From contig CXTY01000024.1 of NCBI GenBank assembly GCA_001404055.1, positions 1-64,000 of the forward strand: a stretch of DNA of 64,000 nucleotides. Direction: 5' to 3'. This stretch comes from Roseibium album (GTDB taxonomy: Bacteria > Pseudomonadota > Alphaproteobacteria > Rhizobiales > Stappiaceae). A program made the position numbers and the translations under genes. Shown piece after piece: positions 1-9,107 of the stretch. Below the pieces are notes generated by a model. That model was not told the DNA's origin. It worked only from the letters and a program-made list of their open reading frames with translations, and did no database searches. The first letter of the stretch is position 1, and each line of letters begins with the position of its first letter.

Positions 1-1019
1 AACACACACAGGATGACGGCACCATCAGATGGAACGGGGTGGCTGGCGAGAACGCCAACATCCACGACCATTGGGTCGATCAGATCGGCCATGACACGAT
101 CACCGACTTCAACCGCGAAGAAGGCGACCGGATCGTCATCGAGGGCCACACAACAAAGATCCGCTCCATTACATATGGCGACTCGAATGGCGATGGCGTG
201 GTCGATCACACCGTCATCTCCCTCTATTCCGATCAGGGATCAGGCGGCGGTGCTCACAACAACGATGATCTGGGAACCATCACCGTCTACGGCGATCTGG
301 TGACACAGAACGATATCTCCACCTCCGCCAAACCGGCCTATGGCATCGTCAGATCCATCGCCGATCTCGAAGAAGCACTGCAGCCGATCGAGATGGGAAC
401 CGAGCGAGAGGATATTCCGCCACCGGCAGACCTGCCGGGCGTCGACGACCTGCCTCTGCCAGAGGGTGCCACTCCGGTGTTTGCTATTGCGGGTGCACTG
501 GAACTTAATGGAAGCCGTGAAGGACAGATTGCCATTGAACACTCCGAAGACATGGCAATTTCGGAAGGAACGATTGCGCTCTCATTCCAGGCCGATCGCA
601 TTTCGGGCTACGACGCTCTCTTTTCCAAGGATGCAAGCGGCTATGGCACCGGCGGTCACGTTACCGCCTGGGTCACGGAATGGGGCGATGTCAAAGTTCG
701 TATCCAGAATGAAAGCAACTCTCTCTGGCTCAAGGCAGAAGATGTAGTGGAAGCTGGAACCGAACACGATTTCGCTCTGACTTTCGGTGATGACGGCGTG
801 TTCCTCTTTATTGACGGCATAGAGGTTGCCGCCGATGAAGAGTTCCAGTCAGACTGGGTTGGTAATGAAGAATACCTGATGATTGGCGCAAACGGATGGG
901 GCAGCCCAACGGGCGAAATCGGCTGGACCAACGATCATTTCGACGGAACCATTTTCGACTTCACGGTTCTAGATCAGCAACTCAGTGAAGAGCAGATCAG
1001 CGACAGCCTGTTTGCCTAA
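1..1019 (+). CDS. C-terminal part of a large secreted protein (RTX-like module plus LamG-like domain), 5' end outside window
   Basis: The frame is open from the first bases of the window to a TAA at 1017-1019, so the first visible methionine (39) is probably internal and the gene starts upstream. The early part reads like the end of a haemolysin-type calcium-binding module (DTITDFNREEGDRIVIEG, then an acidic DSNGDGVVDHTVI strand). This is followed by a Pro/Asp-rich linker (DIPPPADLPGVDDLPLPEG). The last 190 or so residues form a concanavalin/LamG-like beta-sandwich pattern: GALELNGS, a central VRIQNESNSLWL strand, DGVFLFIDG and a closing DFTVLDQQLSEEQI. These features suggest an exported, possibly type I-secreted, surface or extracellular protein that binds calcium and perhaps glycans. 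The exact ligand cannot be told from this fragment. The domain reading is by pattern only. Confidence 0.7.
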   Translation, partial: HTQDDGTIRWNGVAGENANIHDHWVDQIGHDTITDFNREEGDRIVIEGHTTKIRSITYGDSNGDGVVDHTVISLYSDQGSGGGAHNNDDLGTITVYGDLVTQNDISTSAKPAYGIVRSIADLEEALQPIEMGTEREDIPPPADLPGVDDLPLPEGATPVFAIAGALELNGSREGQIAIEHSEDMAISEGTIALSFQADRISGYDALFSKDASGYGTGGHVTAWVTEWGDVKVRIQNESNSLWLKAEDVVEAGTEHDFALTFGDDGVFLFIDGIEVAADEEFQSDWVGNEEYLMIGANGWGSPTGEIGWTNDHFDGTIFDFTVLDQQLSEEQISDSLFA

Positions 1020-1054
1020 CTGGTTGGGCTATTCCTAGTAGCCTCACAAAACAA

Positions 1055-1089
1055 AAGGCCTCTCACCCGCAGTCCGGGAGAGAGGCCTT
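1055..1089. terminator. Stem-loop, probable bidirectional terminator
   Basis: A perfect 10-bp stem (AAGGCCTCTC at 1055-1064, GAGAGGCCTT at 1080-1089) lies 35 bases past the stop of the secreted-protein gene and beyond the 3' end of tRNA-Phe on the other strand. Read on the minus strand it is followed by TTTTGTTTTG, which makes it a better terminator in that direction. Confidence 0.65.
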
Positions 1090-1212
1090 AAATATTGGAA
1101 AGACAGACGTTCCAAAGCCAACGAGACTACGACCGTTGCGAACTTCCAGACACAAACGGGAATTACTCAGCAAAGCTGGAACCATGTTTTTTTGTTTTTT
1201 GGAGATAAAAAG

Positions 1213-1288
1213 TGGTGCCCAGAGGCGGATTCGAACCACCGACACGCGGATTTTCAATCCGCTGCTCTACCAACTGAGCTATCTGGGC
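1213..1288 (-). tRNA. tRNA-Phe (anticodon GAA)
   Basis: On the minus strand the 76 bases begin GCCCAGATAGCTCAGTTGG and end GCCTCTGGGCACCA. The acceptor stem GCCCAGA pairs with TCTGGGC. The D-loop, an anticodon arm with GAA flanked by ATT and AAT, and the TTCGAATC T-loop are all present, and the CCA end is encoded. The anticodon GAA reads phenylalanine codons. Confidence 0.97.
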
Positions 1289-1619
1289 TTGCTTCATTCT
1301 TGCGTCAGGGCTGTGCCCGTTCGCTGAAAGCCCGGTCCTTATAGAGGCTCAGTTTGGGCTTGTCCAGCGCCTCAGCAAAGTTTTTTGCCTTTATTTCATC
1401 GCTTGTCTGGGGATAAGTTCGATGTGCAATTCAAACTAAAAACATTATATTTTTCATACAATTAAACTAATCATCCCTTGGTCAGGCAAATATTCCACCA
1501 GTCCCGGTTTTCACCAAGCACGATTGCTCATTGAGTTGAGACAGAATTGTGCGTTCGGCACCCAATTCTTGGGGTGGCAGGGTCGCGAATTCTTTCTACT
1601 TGAAGCGTGCATCGTTTCA
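1289..1619. other. Intergenic stretch, nothing recognised
   Basis: This is an AT-rich stretch of about 330 bases between tRNA-Phe and the 3' end of the FecR-domain gene. It presumably holds the tRNA-Phe promoter near 1289-1350 on the minus strand. No convincing ORF, repeat or RNA was seen. Confidence 0.5.
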
Positions 1620-4523
1620 CTAATTCTGCTCGCCAGCGACAATACCGGTAGCCTGCCAATTCCCGTTGGCAGCATTGAAATTGCCGATCACGCCTTCATG
1701 GTTCGAATTGGGGCCGGTAACGATGGATGTATTCAAGGTTCCGGAAGCACCGCCTGAGAGCGTGCCTGTGAACATGTTGCCGTTCGCGACTGTGGTTTCA
1801 TTGACCACTGCGCTGAATGTGCGGTTGTCAAAATTCGAGATTGTTGCCGTCCCAGCTCGATCCGAGAAATTGATGCTCATATTGAAATCGCCGGCAGCGA
1901 GATACTGGTCTCCATTGTTAATGACATTGCCAACGGCATGACCTGCATAAGACGCGCTTCCCGTGAATGGTAGATCGGAGGAGTTGGTAACCACTCCCGC
2001 AACAAAAGTGCCGAGGTGGAATGTGTCGAAACGCTCTTCCTGATTCAGGTTTGAGTCATCGAACTCCATCTTGCTGCCCCAGTAACCCCACTCCATGAAA
2101 GCGCATGTACATTTGGTTGAAGCCTGAAACAGATCACTGTCGGCGCTGCTCACCAGATCATTCGGGACGAGATAACTTTCAGCCGACGTGCCGCTCTTCT
2201 GCTGAACGGTGTCGGCTCTATCCGTTACCAGGAATGTGTCCGAGTTGGCTGCACTGTCCGTCGCAGCGAAGGTGTCGCCATCGACATAGATCGAGTTGCC
2301 CGTTCCAGCGCTACCCGATGTATCACCAAAACCGATGGTGTAATCGGAAACGTCATCATCCGATCCGGTGACGTCAAATAGTTTCATACTGCTGGAGATG
2401 GTCTCGTGCGAGCTGTTGAACTCAAGCGAAAATTCGCCGACTTCCGCACTTCGAAAAACCACCGGCCCGGCATAGGGTCCACCAACCGGGTTATAGTTCG
2501 TGTAGGCTTCCAACACACCTGCGCCATACCCCGACAAAGTAGCGCTTTGGCGGTCAAGCGAGGAAACAGCCGTTTCGCCCGTCAATTTGGCAGCATGCAT
2601 GGTTCCGCTCAATTGGTCTGCATAACTGATCCCCGACGGGACCTGCGCATAGCCGTCAGTGAAGACGCTGTCGTTCTCCAGATCTCCGACACTGAGAACC
2701 AGGTTGTTGGCGTTATCACCGAAGAATGTACCTCCGTTTCCGCCTTCAAGGCTTTCGACAGGACCTCCGTAGAGACCGGCGGTCTGAGACGCCGATGTTC
2801 TGTGCCCGCCCTGACGTTCACCAGAGAGTTTGAGCGTTCCATTGTCGTCCTTTATCAAGCCGAGGCTCAGCGAAACAAAAGACTTCTGATCATTTTGCGT
2901 GCCTGAAATATGGAATGAAGACGCGAGATATTTGGCATCTTCCAAAGTCTCAGGTGACTGCTCGAGAACTTGCAAACCGGTTGAACCAACGCCAGACAGA
3001 AAAGTCGTTCCCAGGTCTTCGGCAATTGCGGGATTAAGAAACAGTGCCAGGGAGGTTGCGGGCAAAAAGGTGCCGACATTATTGTCAGACGCAAGCTGGA
3101 AGGCCGTCAGGGCGTCCCCATAGAGCGTATATATCTTGAGCTGCTCAGCATCCGTGCTGGTGCCATAACTCGAGAAATCAGTCTGGTTTCCATAAAGCGC
3201 GTAGAAATAATCCGTTCCGCCGTAATTGAAGGTCGGATCACTCCCGGCTGTCGTCGCAATGAAATGCGTATAGAAGCCAAAATCCTCGTCCGTAATTCTC
3301 AAACCGCGCGCATTGCCAACAAGTATGCCGGAAACAGACGGTGCGTCCGGTATCGAGCTTGTGCTGTAGTCTTCGACGATGTCACCGTCTGAATTCACTG
3401 ATTGGGTATAATATTCAGTGACTTCCGACTGCGGGTCGAAAACGTAGATCTCAGTGCTATCGGGTGTTCCCGACCACAAACGATAAGATGATCCTTCAGA
3501 AGTTGATTGCTCCGTAAAAACAACAACTTCATTGTACCCAGCGGCAATTCCCTGCATTCCCGGGTCGCGACCGGATGCAGTTACATTGTTTGGAAAAGAC
3601 GTGCCTGCCCTGAGGACACGCACGTTGTCGGTCTCTGCAGACGCCGCTTCCACCTGAGGCCTCAATTCCTCGGTGTTCTTTTCCTGGTTCAACTGCGACG
3701 TCTGGACAAGCGTTTCATCCACCTCCTGCAGCTGCGTTGCCTGTACCGTGGTGGGCTTGGCCGGGGGCGTTACGCTAATCCTGCCCAGCCGCGAATTGAC
3801 CTCCGGAATGCCCGATCCCGCAATGCGGCCGTCAGTCGGTGGGTTTCCAATCCCCCCGTTCTGGCGACCGGCCGTCAGCCCTGCCTGCACGGACCCAAGA
3901 TCGCCCTGCGTCGTTTTCCGGACGCGAGCTGTGCCGTCTGGACCGATTTCCATCGTATAGCCAGCTTTGTAAACGCGGGCGGTTTTCCCATTAGGGCTGG
4001 TGAAGGTGAGATCCTTGCCAAACAGAAGAGAAATAACCGGAGAATTTCGCGTCAAATTGAAGTTTGCAATTCCGCCCCGAATGCCGATCGTGCCGACGCG
4101 CGTGTTCACAGTGACGCCGCCGCGTTTCTTGCTCAGCTTGCCACCGACAAACCGGGCAACACCCTTACCGAAGGTCGCCACCAGCTTTCCCGAACCGCTG
4201 CTCGGGTCATAAACGAATTCATCAATCACCAGGTTGGAATTCGCGCCGACTGTAAAAGTCGAGCCGTCAACGAGCAAAACCTGAACCAATCCGGATCCAC
4301 TGGTTTCGATGCGCTCGTTGTAAATCACGTTATCGCCGAGAACCTTGGTGCTGCGTGCGCCGCCGGGCGGCGTTCCAAAGGCATCCGAGTTGACGGCTGC
4401 TGCGACGCCAACCTGGGCAGCATCTGCGGTTCCGATACCCGTTACAAGCACCGTCACCTGCAGCATCGCTGCACCTGCTGCACAAAAATTCCTTCTTAAA
4501 ATCTGGTTAGAGGCCATTGCCAT
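1620..4523 (-). CDS. Large exported FecR-domain protein with TbpB-like C-terminal barrel, candidate Slam cargo
   Basis: This 967-residue protein has a Sec-type signal peptide ending near TADAA. A FecR domain follows at about residues 55-170 (VDGSTFTVGANSNLVIDEF, then the Gly-rich TRVGTIGIRGG). A long Asp/Ser/Gly-rich middle region carries no recognised domain. A CTC pair sits before MEWGYWG near residue 820. The last 150 residues alternate strands and Gly turns like the barrel of transferrin-binding protein B (LGTFVAGVV, GSASYAGHAVG, closing GNWQATGIVAG). Classical FecR is an inner-membrane sigma regulator, but no FecI sigma factor or TonB receptor is nearby, and this is an exported protein instead. 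It follows the Slam-like gene by only a few bases, so surface display by that protein is inferred. The start at 4523 has AGGAG at 8-base spacing; an ATG at 4529 is closer to it and less likely. Confidence 0.75.
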   Translation of the reverse strand: MAMASNQILRRNFCAAGAAMLQVTVLVTGIGTADAAQVGVAAAVNSDAFGTPPGGARSTKVLGDNVIYNERIETSGSGLVQVLLVDGSTFTVGANSNLVIDEFVYDPSSGSGKLVATFGKGVARFVGGKLSKKRGGVTVNTRVGTIGIRGGIANFNLTRNSPVISLLFGKDLTFTSPNGKTARVYKAGYTMEIGPDGTARVRKTTQGDLGSVQAGLTAGRQNGGIGNPPTDGRIAGSGIPEVNSRLGRISVTPPAKPTTVQATQLQEVDETLVQTSQLNQEKNTEELRPQVEAASAETDNVRVLRAGTSFPNNVTASGRDPGMQGIAAGYNEVVVFTEQSTSEGSSYRLWSGTPDSTEIYVFDPQSEVTEYYTQSVNSDGDIVEDYSTSSIPDAPSVSGILVGNARGLRITDEDFGFYTHFIATTAGSDPTFNYGGTDYFYALYGNQTDFSSYGTSTDAEQLKIYTLYGDALTAFQLASDNNVGTFLPATSLALFLNPAIAEDLGTTFLSGVGSTGLQVLEQSPETLEDAKYLASSFHISGTQNDQKSFVSLSLGLIKDDNGTLKLSGERQGGHRTSASQTAGLYGGPVESLEGGNGGTFFGDNANNLVLSVGDLENDSVFTDGYAQVPSGISYADQLSGTMHAAKLTGETAVSSLDRQSATLSGYGAGVLEAYTNYNPVGGPYAGPVVFRSAEVGEFSLEFNSSHETISSSMKLFDVTGSDDDVSDYTIGFGDTSGSAGTGNSIYVDGDTFAATDSAANSDTFLVTDRADTVQQKSGTSAESYLVPNDLVSSADSDLFQASTKCTCAFMEWGYWGSKMEFDDSNLNQEERFDTFHLGTFVAGVVTNSSDLPFTGSASYAGHAVGNVINNGDQYLAAGDFNMSINFSDRAGTATISNFDNRTFSAVVNETTVANGNMFTGTLSGGASGTLNTSIVTGPNSNHEGVIGNFNAANGNWQATGIVAGEQN

Positions 4524-4534
4524 AACCATCGCTC

Positions 4535-5935
4535 CTAAAAGGCCTTGGTCAGCGAAACGAGCGCCGACGCATTAGAATAGGTACCAAGGTCATAATTGGA
4601 ATATTGGCGCCGGAATTCACCGGTAAATCCAAGCGCCAGATCATTTCGCAGGGGAACAGACAAGCCGGCTCGCATCCAGCCTTCATGATCAAATTGACTG
4701 ACTGTCGGATCGACAAATGGGTCCGGTCCCTGATATTCGCGGTAGATATAGCCGGCCTCAAGGTCAAGGGACCAGGGGTGCTGAAGCTGCTCTATAGGCG
4801 AGGCGAATTGTATGGTTCCGCCAATGCCGCCACCTGCCTCCCAGCTTTGCGTCCAGACCTGCTTGGTTTCCTCAAAATCGGCGAGGATCAGCGTTCTGAG
4901 CGTAATGGTCTGAGACACTTTCCGTGAAATCGTTGTTGCAAGACGCAGGAACGAACCATTTCGATCTGACACAGTCGGATATTCAGCCGTATCGTTGTAC
5001 CAGCGGCGGCGATACTCGATCTTGCTGTCGATAAATACGGTTGGAAAAATCTGCGATACGAGCCTGGCACCAAACCCCAGAGCGCCATTGTAATTGGCGT
5101 GGTTGAGACGGATACCTGACGCTATGGCATAAAGCCCAAGCCTGGTGTCATCGAGATTGAACCGCTCCAGATTCAGTGACGGCCCCAAAGTGAGTTCGGC
5201 CAGCGCTGTATCCAGACGAACGATATCAGCGTAGCGGGCTCCGTAAAAAACGAAATCCGTTTCGAACAAATCGCCCTGCAAGCCCAGATCGTAGGAGCCG
5301 TGGGCGCGTCCTGCCAGGAAGGCATTCACATCGGCTTTTCCCGTTGCCGTATCATCAAGCAGGAATGTACCGCCATTCAGATCCACTCTCCGGCTTCCCG
5401 GTGCGGCGTTTGCGTTCGTCTGATAACGCACGCCTGTAACAACGGACGCACGAAAGCTTGCTGGATCTTCTTGCTTGGACAGGGTCTCCATGTAAGCGTG
5501 AACCCGCGCCTCGACTTCCTTCGGGACGTTGGGAGCATTCAGCGCTTCCTGAAAATAGTAACGCGACGTTTCAATAGACCCCAGACGGAAATAGAGAACG
5601 CCCAGCTCAAGCTGAATGCGCGGGACACCTGGCGCATAAATCAGCATCCGCTCCAAAGTGGAAACGGCGGCCTCGTAATCGCCGAGCAGAGATGAAACCA
5701 TCGCATATTCAAATGCGGTATCCAGATCCTCCGGCGTAGCGAGCATGACCTGAAGCAGGGAAGCCTGTCTTGCCGCCAGAGCTTCCGGTGCTTGCGGGAC
5801 AGACGACGCGTTGGTCGTCTGCGCACTCGCAGGAGCCGCTGCAATCAGAATCAGGAATGCAATCAGGAGCGCCCCAAAAAGACGCGTCAAACGCTCAGGT
5901 CTTCCCAATTGCTTATCGCAAATCAAACAACTCAT
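4535..5935 (-). CDS. Slam-like outer-membrane protein: TPR domain plus DUF560-type beta-barrel
   Basis: The protein has a signal peptide (hydrophobic ALLIAFLILIAAAPASA), then a helical region at about residues 40-160 with TPR-like repeats (AFEYAMVSSLLGDYEAAVSTL, LELGVLYFRLGSIETSRYYF). About 300 residues of alternating polar and aromatic strands follow, ending in phenylalanine (SLTKAF) as outer-membrane barrels usually do. This order, TPR then 14-strand barrel, is that of Slam (surface lipoprotein assembly modulator), the translocator of type XI secretion. The stop TAG overlaps the Shine-Dalgarno of the FecR-domain gene, so the two are almost certainly one operon. The start is uncertain: ATG at 5935 abuts AGGAG, TTG at 5926 has better spacing, and GTG at 5962 has none. 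Porin-like or TPR-barrel secretion proteins of other families remain possible. Confidence 0.75.
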   Translation of the reverse strand: MSCLICDKQLGRPERLTRLFGALLIAFLILIAAAPASAQTTNASSVPQAPEALAARQASLLQVMLATPEDLDTAFEYAMVSSLLGDYEAAVSTLERMLIYAPGVPRIQLELGVLYFRLGSIETSRYYFQEALNAPNVPKEVEARVHAYMETLSKQEDPASFRASVVTGVRYQTNANAAPGSRRVDLNGGTFLLDDTATGKADVNAFLAGRAHGSYDLGLQGDLFETDFVFYGARYADIVRLDTALAELTLGPSLNLERFNLDDTRLGLYAIASGIRLNHANYNGALGFGARLVSQIFPTVFIDSKIEYRRRWYNDTAEYPTVSDRNGSFLRLATTISRKVSQTITLRTLILADFEETKQVWTQSWEAGGGIGGTIQFASPIEQLQHPWSLDLEAGYIYREYQGPDPFVDPTVSQFDHEGWMRAGLSVPLRNDLALGFTGEFRRQYSNYDLGTYSNASALVSLTKAF

Positions 5936-6079
5936 CTCCTGCTCAAAATGCGGAGTACACACACCACTGAAAAATCGATCGTTTTCAAAATCCGCTGTCA
6001 GCTATCCGCAGCGACCGCATATCTTAATTTTCATTTACCTTTTGGGCAATCCCGGTTCTTCGGAAGAGCCCTTGGCACA

Positions 6080-6117
6080 CAAAACAAAAAAAGCGCGCCC
6101 GAATTAAGGCGCGCTTT
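6080..6117 (-). terminator. Rho-independent terminator of the 5'-nucleotidase gene
   Basis: A 10-bp stem, AAAGCGCGCC (6090-6099) with GGCGCGCTTT (6108-6117), is followed on the minus strand by a long T tract (TTTTTTTGTTTT). It lies about 30 bases past the stop codon at 6150. Confidence 0.85.
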
Positions 6118-6149
6118 CCTGTCGATCCTAAACGTCAGATCGAAACAGA

Positions 6150-7745
6150 TTACTTCACAGTGATCCGGTCATCGATATAAGCGGTGTAACCGTCCTGAGC
6201 GGCCAGATATTCCGACACAACATCAGCGAGGTCCGGTCCGAAATCATAAGCGTTCATGCCGTTGGTTTCGAAGATGTCATAACCATCGCCGCCACCGCGC
6301 ATGAAGTTGTTGGATACAACACCATAAACCTTGTCCGCATCAATCGGAGCAAAGGAGTCGCCTTCCAGAACCATCACGTCGGAAACGCGTTCGCCAGCTG
6401 CCTTGGACTTGTCAAATGCGTATGTCAGACCTGCAACCTGTGGGAAACGGCCTTTGTTTTCTTCAACACGGCTCACTCCGTTTTCAAGAGCGGCAATAAC
6501 GTCAGCACCTTTGAGCTGGAACGTAGACAGCGTGTTCTGGAACGGAAGAACGGTCAGAACTTCACCCTTGGTGATTTCACCCGCGTCAATTGAAGCACGA
6601 AGCCCACCACCATTTTGAATGGCAATCTGGACGCCTTGATCTTTCACTCTGTTGAGCATGGCGTCGGCGACTAAGACACCCATTTCGCAAACCTGAGACC
6701 GACAGAATTCTCGTTCCGCACCAATTGGCGCATTTGCCTGCGCAACCACTTCCTGACGAATCTCATCAAGAGGTTCAGCCAGTTCCTGAATGCGAGAAAC
6801 AAGCTCCGGGTTTTCAACCACCTTGCCATCAATAATGATCGGCTCTCCGACGGCCTCGGTAATCGTGCCATTGTCGTCGAACGTGACATTCAATTCACCG
6901 AGGAACTTGCCATAGGCATAGGCCTGAACGACAGCAGTCGGCGTACCATCCGGTCCCTCGATCATCGTCGGATACGGGCCTTGTGCCTTATCGGACGTGT
7001 TGGAAAGAAAGGTGTTGGAATGGCCACCGACAATAACGTCAATACCGGGAGCTTTCGCCGCGACTTCCTTGTCGACCTTATAGCCTGAGTGGCTGAGAAC
7101 GATGATCTTGTTGACGCCTTCAGCTTTCAGCCTTTCGGCTTCCTTGGTAACGGCAGCGACGGGATCAGAAAAAGTGATGTTCTTTCCCGGGCTTGCCAGC
7201 TCATCAGTATCTTCCGGTGTCAGTCCAATCAGACCGATTTTCTCGCCGCCACGTTCAATTACAATTGAAGGTTTCAAGACATCAGCCAGTTGCGGTTCCT
7301 TGGAGACGTCAGCATTGGACATCAGAACCGGGAAATCGACGGCATCCATAAAACCGCGCAAAACTTCAGGCCCATCGTCAAATTCGTGGTTACCGACGGT
7401 CATGCCGTCGTAACCAAGCTTGTTCATGAATTCGGCGGCAGCCTTGCCTTTGTAGTAGGTGTAAAAGAGCGTGCCCGAGAATTGATCACCACCGTCCACA
7501 AGAATAGAGTTGTTGCTGGCTGCGCGGCGGTCCTTGATCACGGTATCCAGACGAGCTGTACCACCAAAGCACTTGCCTTCAGCATTATCCTCCGCCTTAC
7601 AGGTCGAGTCGTACTTGTTGATCGGCTCGATGCGGCTGTGGAAGTCATTGGTGTGCAAAATCGTCAGCGAATAATCAGCGTAAGCAGCTGTCGACAGCGC
7701 TGTGGTCACAGACAGCACCGCGGCGCTTAGAATTATCTTGTTCAT
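6150..7745 (-). CDS. Periplasmic 5'-nucleotidase / metallophosphatase (UshA/NutA family)
   Basis: A 531-residue exported enzyme that removes phosphate from nucleotides or related phosphomonoesters in the periplasm. A signal peptide (MNKIILSAAVLSVTTALSTA, cut near AYA) is followed by a calcineurin-like metallophosphatase domain with the expected metal ligands: ILHTNDFHSR, DGGDQFSG, GNHEFDDG, LSHSGY and GGHSN. The C-terminal 5'-nucleotidase domain carries the substrate loop IQNGGGLRASID near residue 380 and ends GDGYDIF...DDRITVK. Length and motif order are normal for the family. It stands alone with its own terminator, and a role in phosphate or nucleoside scavenging is inferred from the family. 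The true substrate could be UDP-sugars or another phosphoester. Confidence 0.92.
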   Translation of the reverse strand: MNKIILSAAVLSVTTALSTAAYADYSLTILHTNDFHSRIEPINKYDSTCKAEDNAEGKCFGGTARLDTVIKDRRAASNNSILVDGGDQFSGTLFYTYYKGKAAAEFMNKLGYDGMTVGNHEFDDGPEVLRGFMDAVDFPVLMSNADVSKEPQLADVLKPSIVIERGGEKIGLIGLTPEDTDELASPGKNITFSDPVAAVTKEAERLKAEGVNKIIVLSHSGYKVDKEVAAKAPGIDVIVGGHSNTFLSNTSDKAQGPYPTMIEGPDGTPTAVVQAYAYGKFLGELNVTFDDNGTITEAVGEPIIIDGKVVENPELVSRIQELAEPLDEIRQEVVAQANAPIGAEREFCRSQVCEMGVLVADAMLNRVKDQGVQIAIQNGGGLRASIDAGEITKGEVLTVLPFQNTLSTFQLKGADVIAALENGVSRVEENKGRFPQVAGLTYAFDKSKAAGERVSDVMVLEGDSFAPIDADKVYGVVSNNFMRGGGDGYDIFETNGMNAYDFGPDLADVVSEYLAAQDGYTAYIDDRITVK

Positions 7746-8203
7746 CGGATCCTCGCCCTTTGATTGGTTATCGCTGCCGAGTTAAAGGCTAATACCTGTT
7801 CTCGGCGTCCCAGTTTTCTTCGAGATCCCAGCCCGCAATTCAACACAAAGTGTCAATTTTTCCGCACGCAACCGGATGGAACGGAGCCAGGATCGCCGGT
7901 ATTCGGTGATCTTGGTGTAGATTTATGACAGCCGCAAGAGCTGGAAGGCAGCTTTTTGAAAAAAATTTTGCTCGGTAAATATTTTTGCACTTCCTCCCGA
8001 AATATTACGAGCCTGCTGTCACTGACGCTTTCAAGCCAATTCGATTAAAACGCATGATGTCACCACATCCCAATGGATATCACTCACCCGAGCGACAGGG
8101 TGCGGCTGAAAAGCTTTTGATTTTCAAAGGAACGCGGACAGAGGTCCAAATCTGCAAGTTTCGCGTCAGGCACACTCATCAAAGGGCGGCAGCAGCGCAG
8201 CCA
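7746..8203. other. Intergenic stretch, nothing recognised
   Basis: About 460 bases between the 5'-nucleotidase start and the 3' end of yacG. It should contain the nucleotidase promoter at its left end. An ORF on the plus strand (7985-8311) runs antisense into yacG and has no coding character. No repeat or RNA was recognised. Confidence 0.5.
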
Positions 8204-8404
8204 TCACTCGTCTGGGATATTATTTTCATCGATATCGTCGGTCTCGGCAACCGGTATCGTATAACCTTCGGAAAACCAGCGGTTCAGATCGACTTTCGCG
8301 CAGCGGTCTGAACAGAAGGGATAGTCTTCCTGCGTGGACAGTTTCGAGCAAATCGGGCAGGCGCGCATGCGCCGCTGAGGTTTGTCATCGTCGGGTTTGG
8401 TCAT
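8204..8404 (-). CDS. yacG: DNA gyrase inhibitor YacG (zinc-binding)
   Basis: A 66-residue protein with the YacG zinc-ribbon: CPIC at residues 15-18, then CSDRC, followed by the conserved AKVDLNRWFSEGYTIP. Known family members bind GyrB and inhibit DNA gyrase. The start at 8404 was chosen because GGAGG lies four bases before its ATG, and because the longer reading from 8461 adds a Cys-rich, unrelated leader that overlaps the end of maf. It is the last gene of an infA-maf-yacG run on the minus strand, an arrangement common in alphaproteobacteria. Confidence 0.92.
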   Translation of the reverse strand: MTKPDDDKPQRRMRACPICSKLSTQEDYPFCSDRCAKVDLNRWFSEGYTIPVAETDDIDENNIPDE

Positions 8405-8439
8405 ATTGCCTCCAGACGTCTCCGAAACACATTTGCAAA

Positions 8440-9066
8440 CTAGGCAGCCGCAGTCGCCCATCCCTGATGAATGGGATATCCCGCCGAACTTAGCAAAACG
8501 GCGGTTTCAACCAACGGCAAGCCGACGACGGCAGGATAAGACCCGGTCAGTTTGACAACGAAACTTCCGGCAAGTCCTTGAATAGCGTAACCGCCAGCCT
8601 TGCCGCGCCACTCGCCCGACGAGATGTAGTCATCCATTTCCTTGCGCGACAGACGCTTGAAGCGCACACGTGTCTCGACAAGCTTTGAGCGGACCTTGCC
8701 GTTCGGCTCGGCAACGGCAACGCCGGTAAAGACCCTGTGTCCCCTGCCTGACAATAATGATAAGCACATGAGCGCCTGGTCTGTGAGCTCCGCTTTTGGC
8801 AGTACCCGGCGTCCAACGGCCACAACAGTGTCTGCCGCCAGAACAACGCCGGACTGCAGGTCTTCAGAACTATCTGCTGTCTGACGGACTGCTTCAGCCT
8901 TTCCCCTTGCCAACCTTATTGCAAGGCTGCGAGGCGTTTCGTGCTTCTTTGGCGTCTCGTCAATGTCAGCGGGTATGAGATGATCAGGCTCCAGCCCGAT
9001 TTGCTGCAGCAACGCGAGGCGGCGCGGTGAGGCGGAAGCCAGGATCAACTGAGGGGCATTCGTCAT
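8440..9066 (-). CDS. maf: Maf-like nucleoside triphosphate pyrophosphatase
   Basis: A 208-residue Maf/HAM1-superfamily enzyme that hydrolyses non-canonical or excess NTPs to NMP and pyrophosphate, acting as a house-cleaning enzyme. Diagnostic motifs are the N-terminal LASASPRR phosphate loop (residues 8-15), the DIDETP element around residue 36, the central AADTVV aspartate region and GYAIQGLAG near residue 160. The DIDE/ETP pattern is more like the dTTP/UTP-type subgroup (YhdE), but specificity was not established. The gene lies between infA and yacG on the same strand, about 40 bases from each. Confidence 0.92.
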   Translation of the reverse strand: MTNAPQLILASASPRRLALLQQIGLEPDHLIPADIDETPKKHETPRSLAIRLARGKAEAVRQTADSSEDLQSGVVLAADTVVAVGRRVLPKAELTDQALMCLSLLSGRGHRVFTGVAVAEPNGKVRSKLVETRVRFKRLSRKEMDDYISSGEWRGKAGGYAIQGLAGSFVVKLTGSYPAVVGLPLVETAVLLSSAGYPIHQGWATAAA

Positions 9067-9107
9067 GGAAGCGCAAGCCTAAAAGCTGGCGTCACCTATA
9101 AAACCGC

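Noticed and set aside
1136..1327. ORF running across the tRNA-Phe region
   Set aside because: It is the antisense reading of the tRNA, not a protein gene.
3507..4499. 330-codon ORF on the plus strand inside the FecR-domain gene
   Set aside because: It is antisense to a well-supported gene, with a composition rich in Arg, Cys and His and no domain.
1620..4523. FecR-domain gene as a FecIR sigma-regulator system
   Set aside because: There is no ECF sigma factor or TonB receptor beside it, it has a cleavable-type signal peptide and it carries a C-terminal barrel instead of the usual FecR layout.
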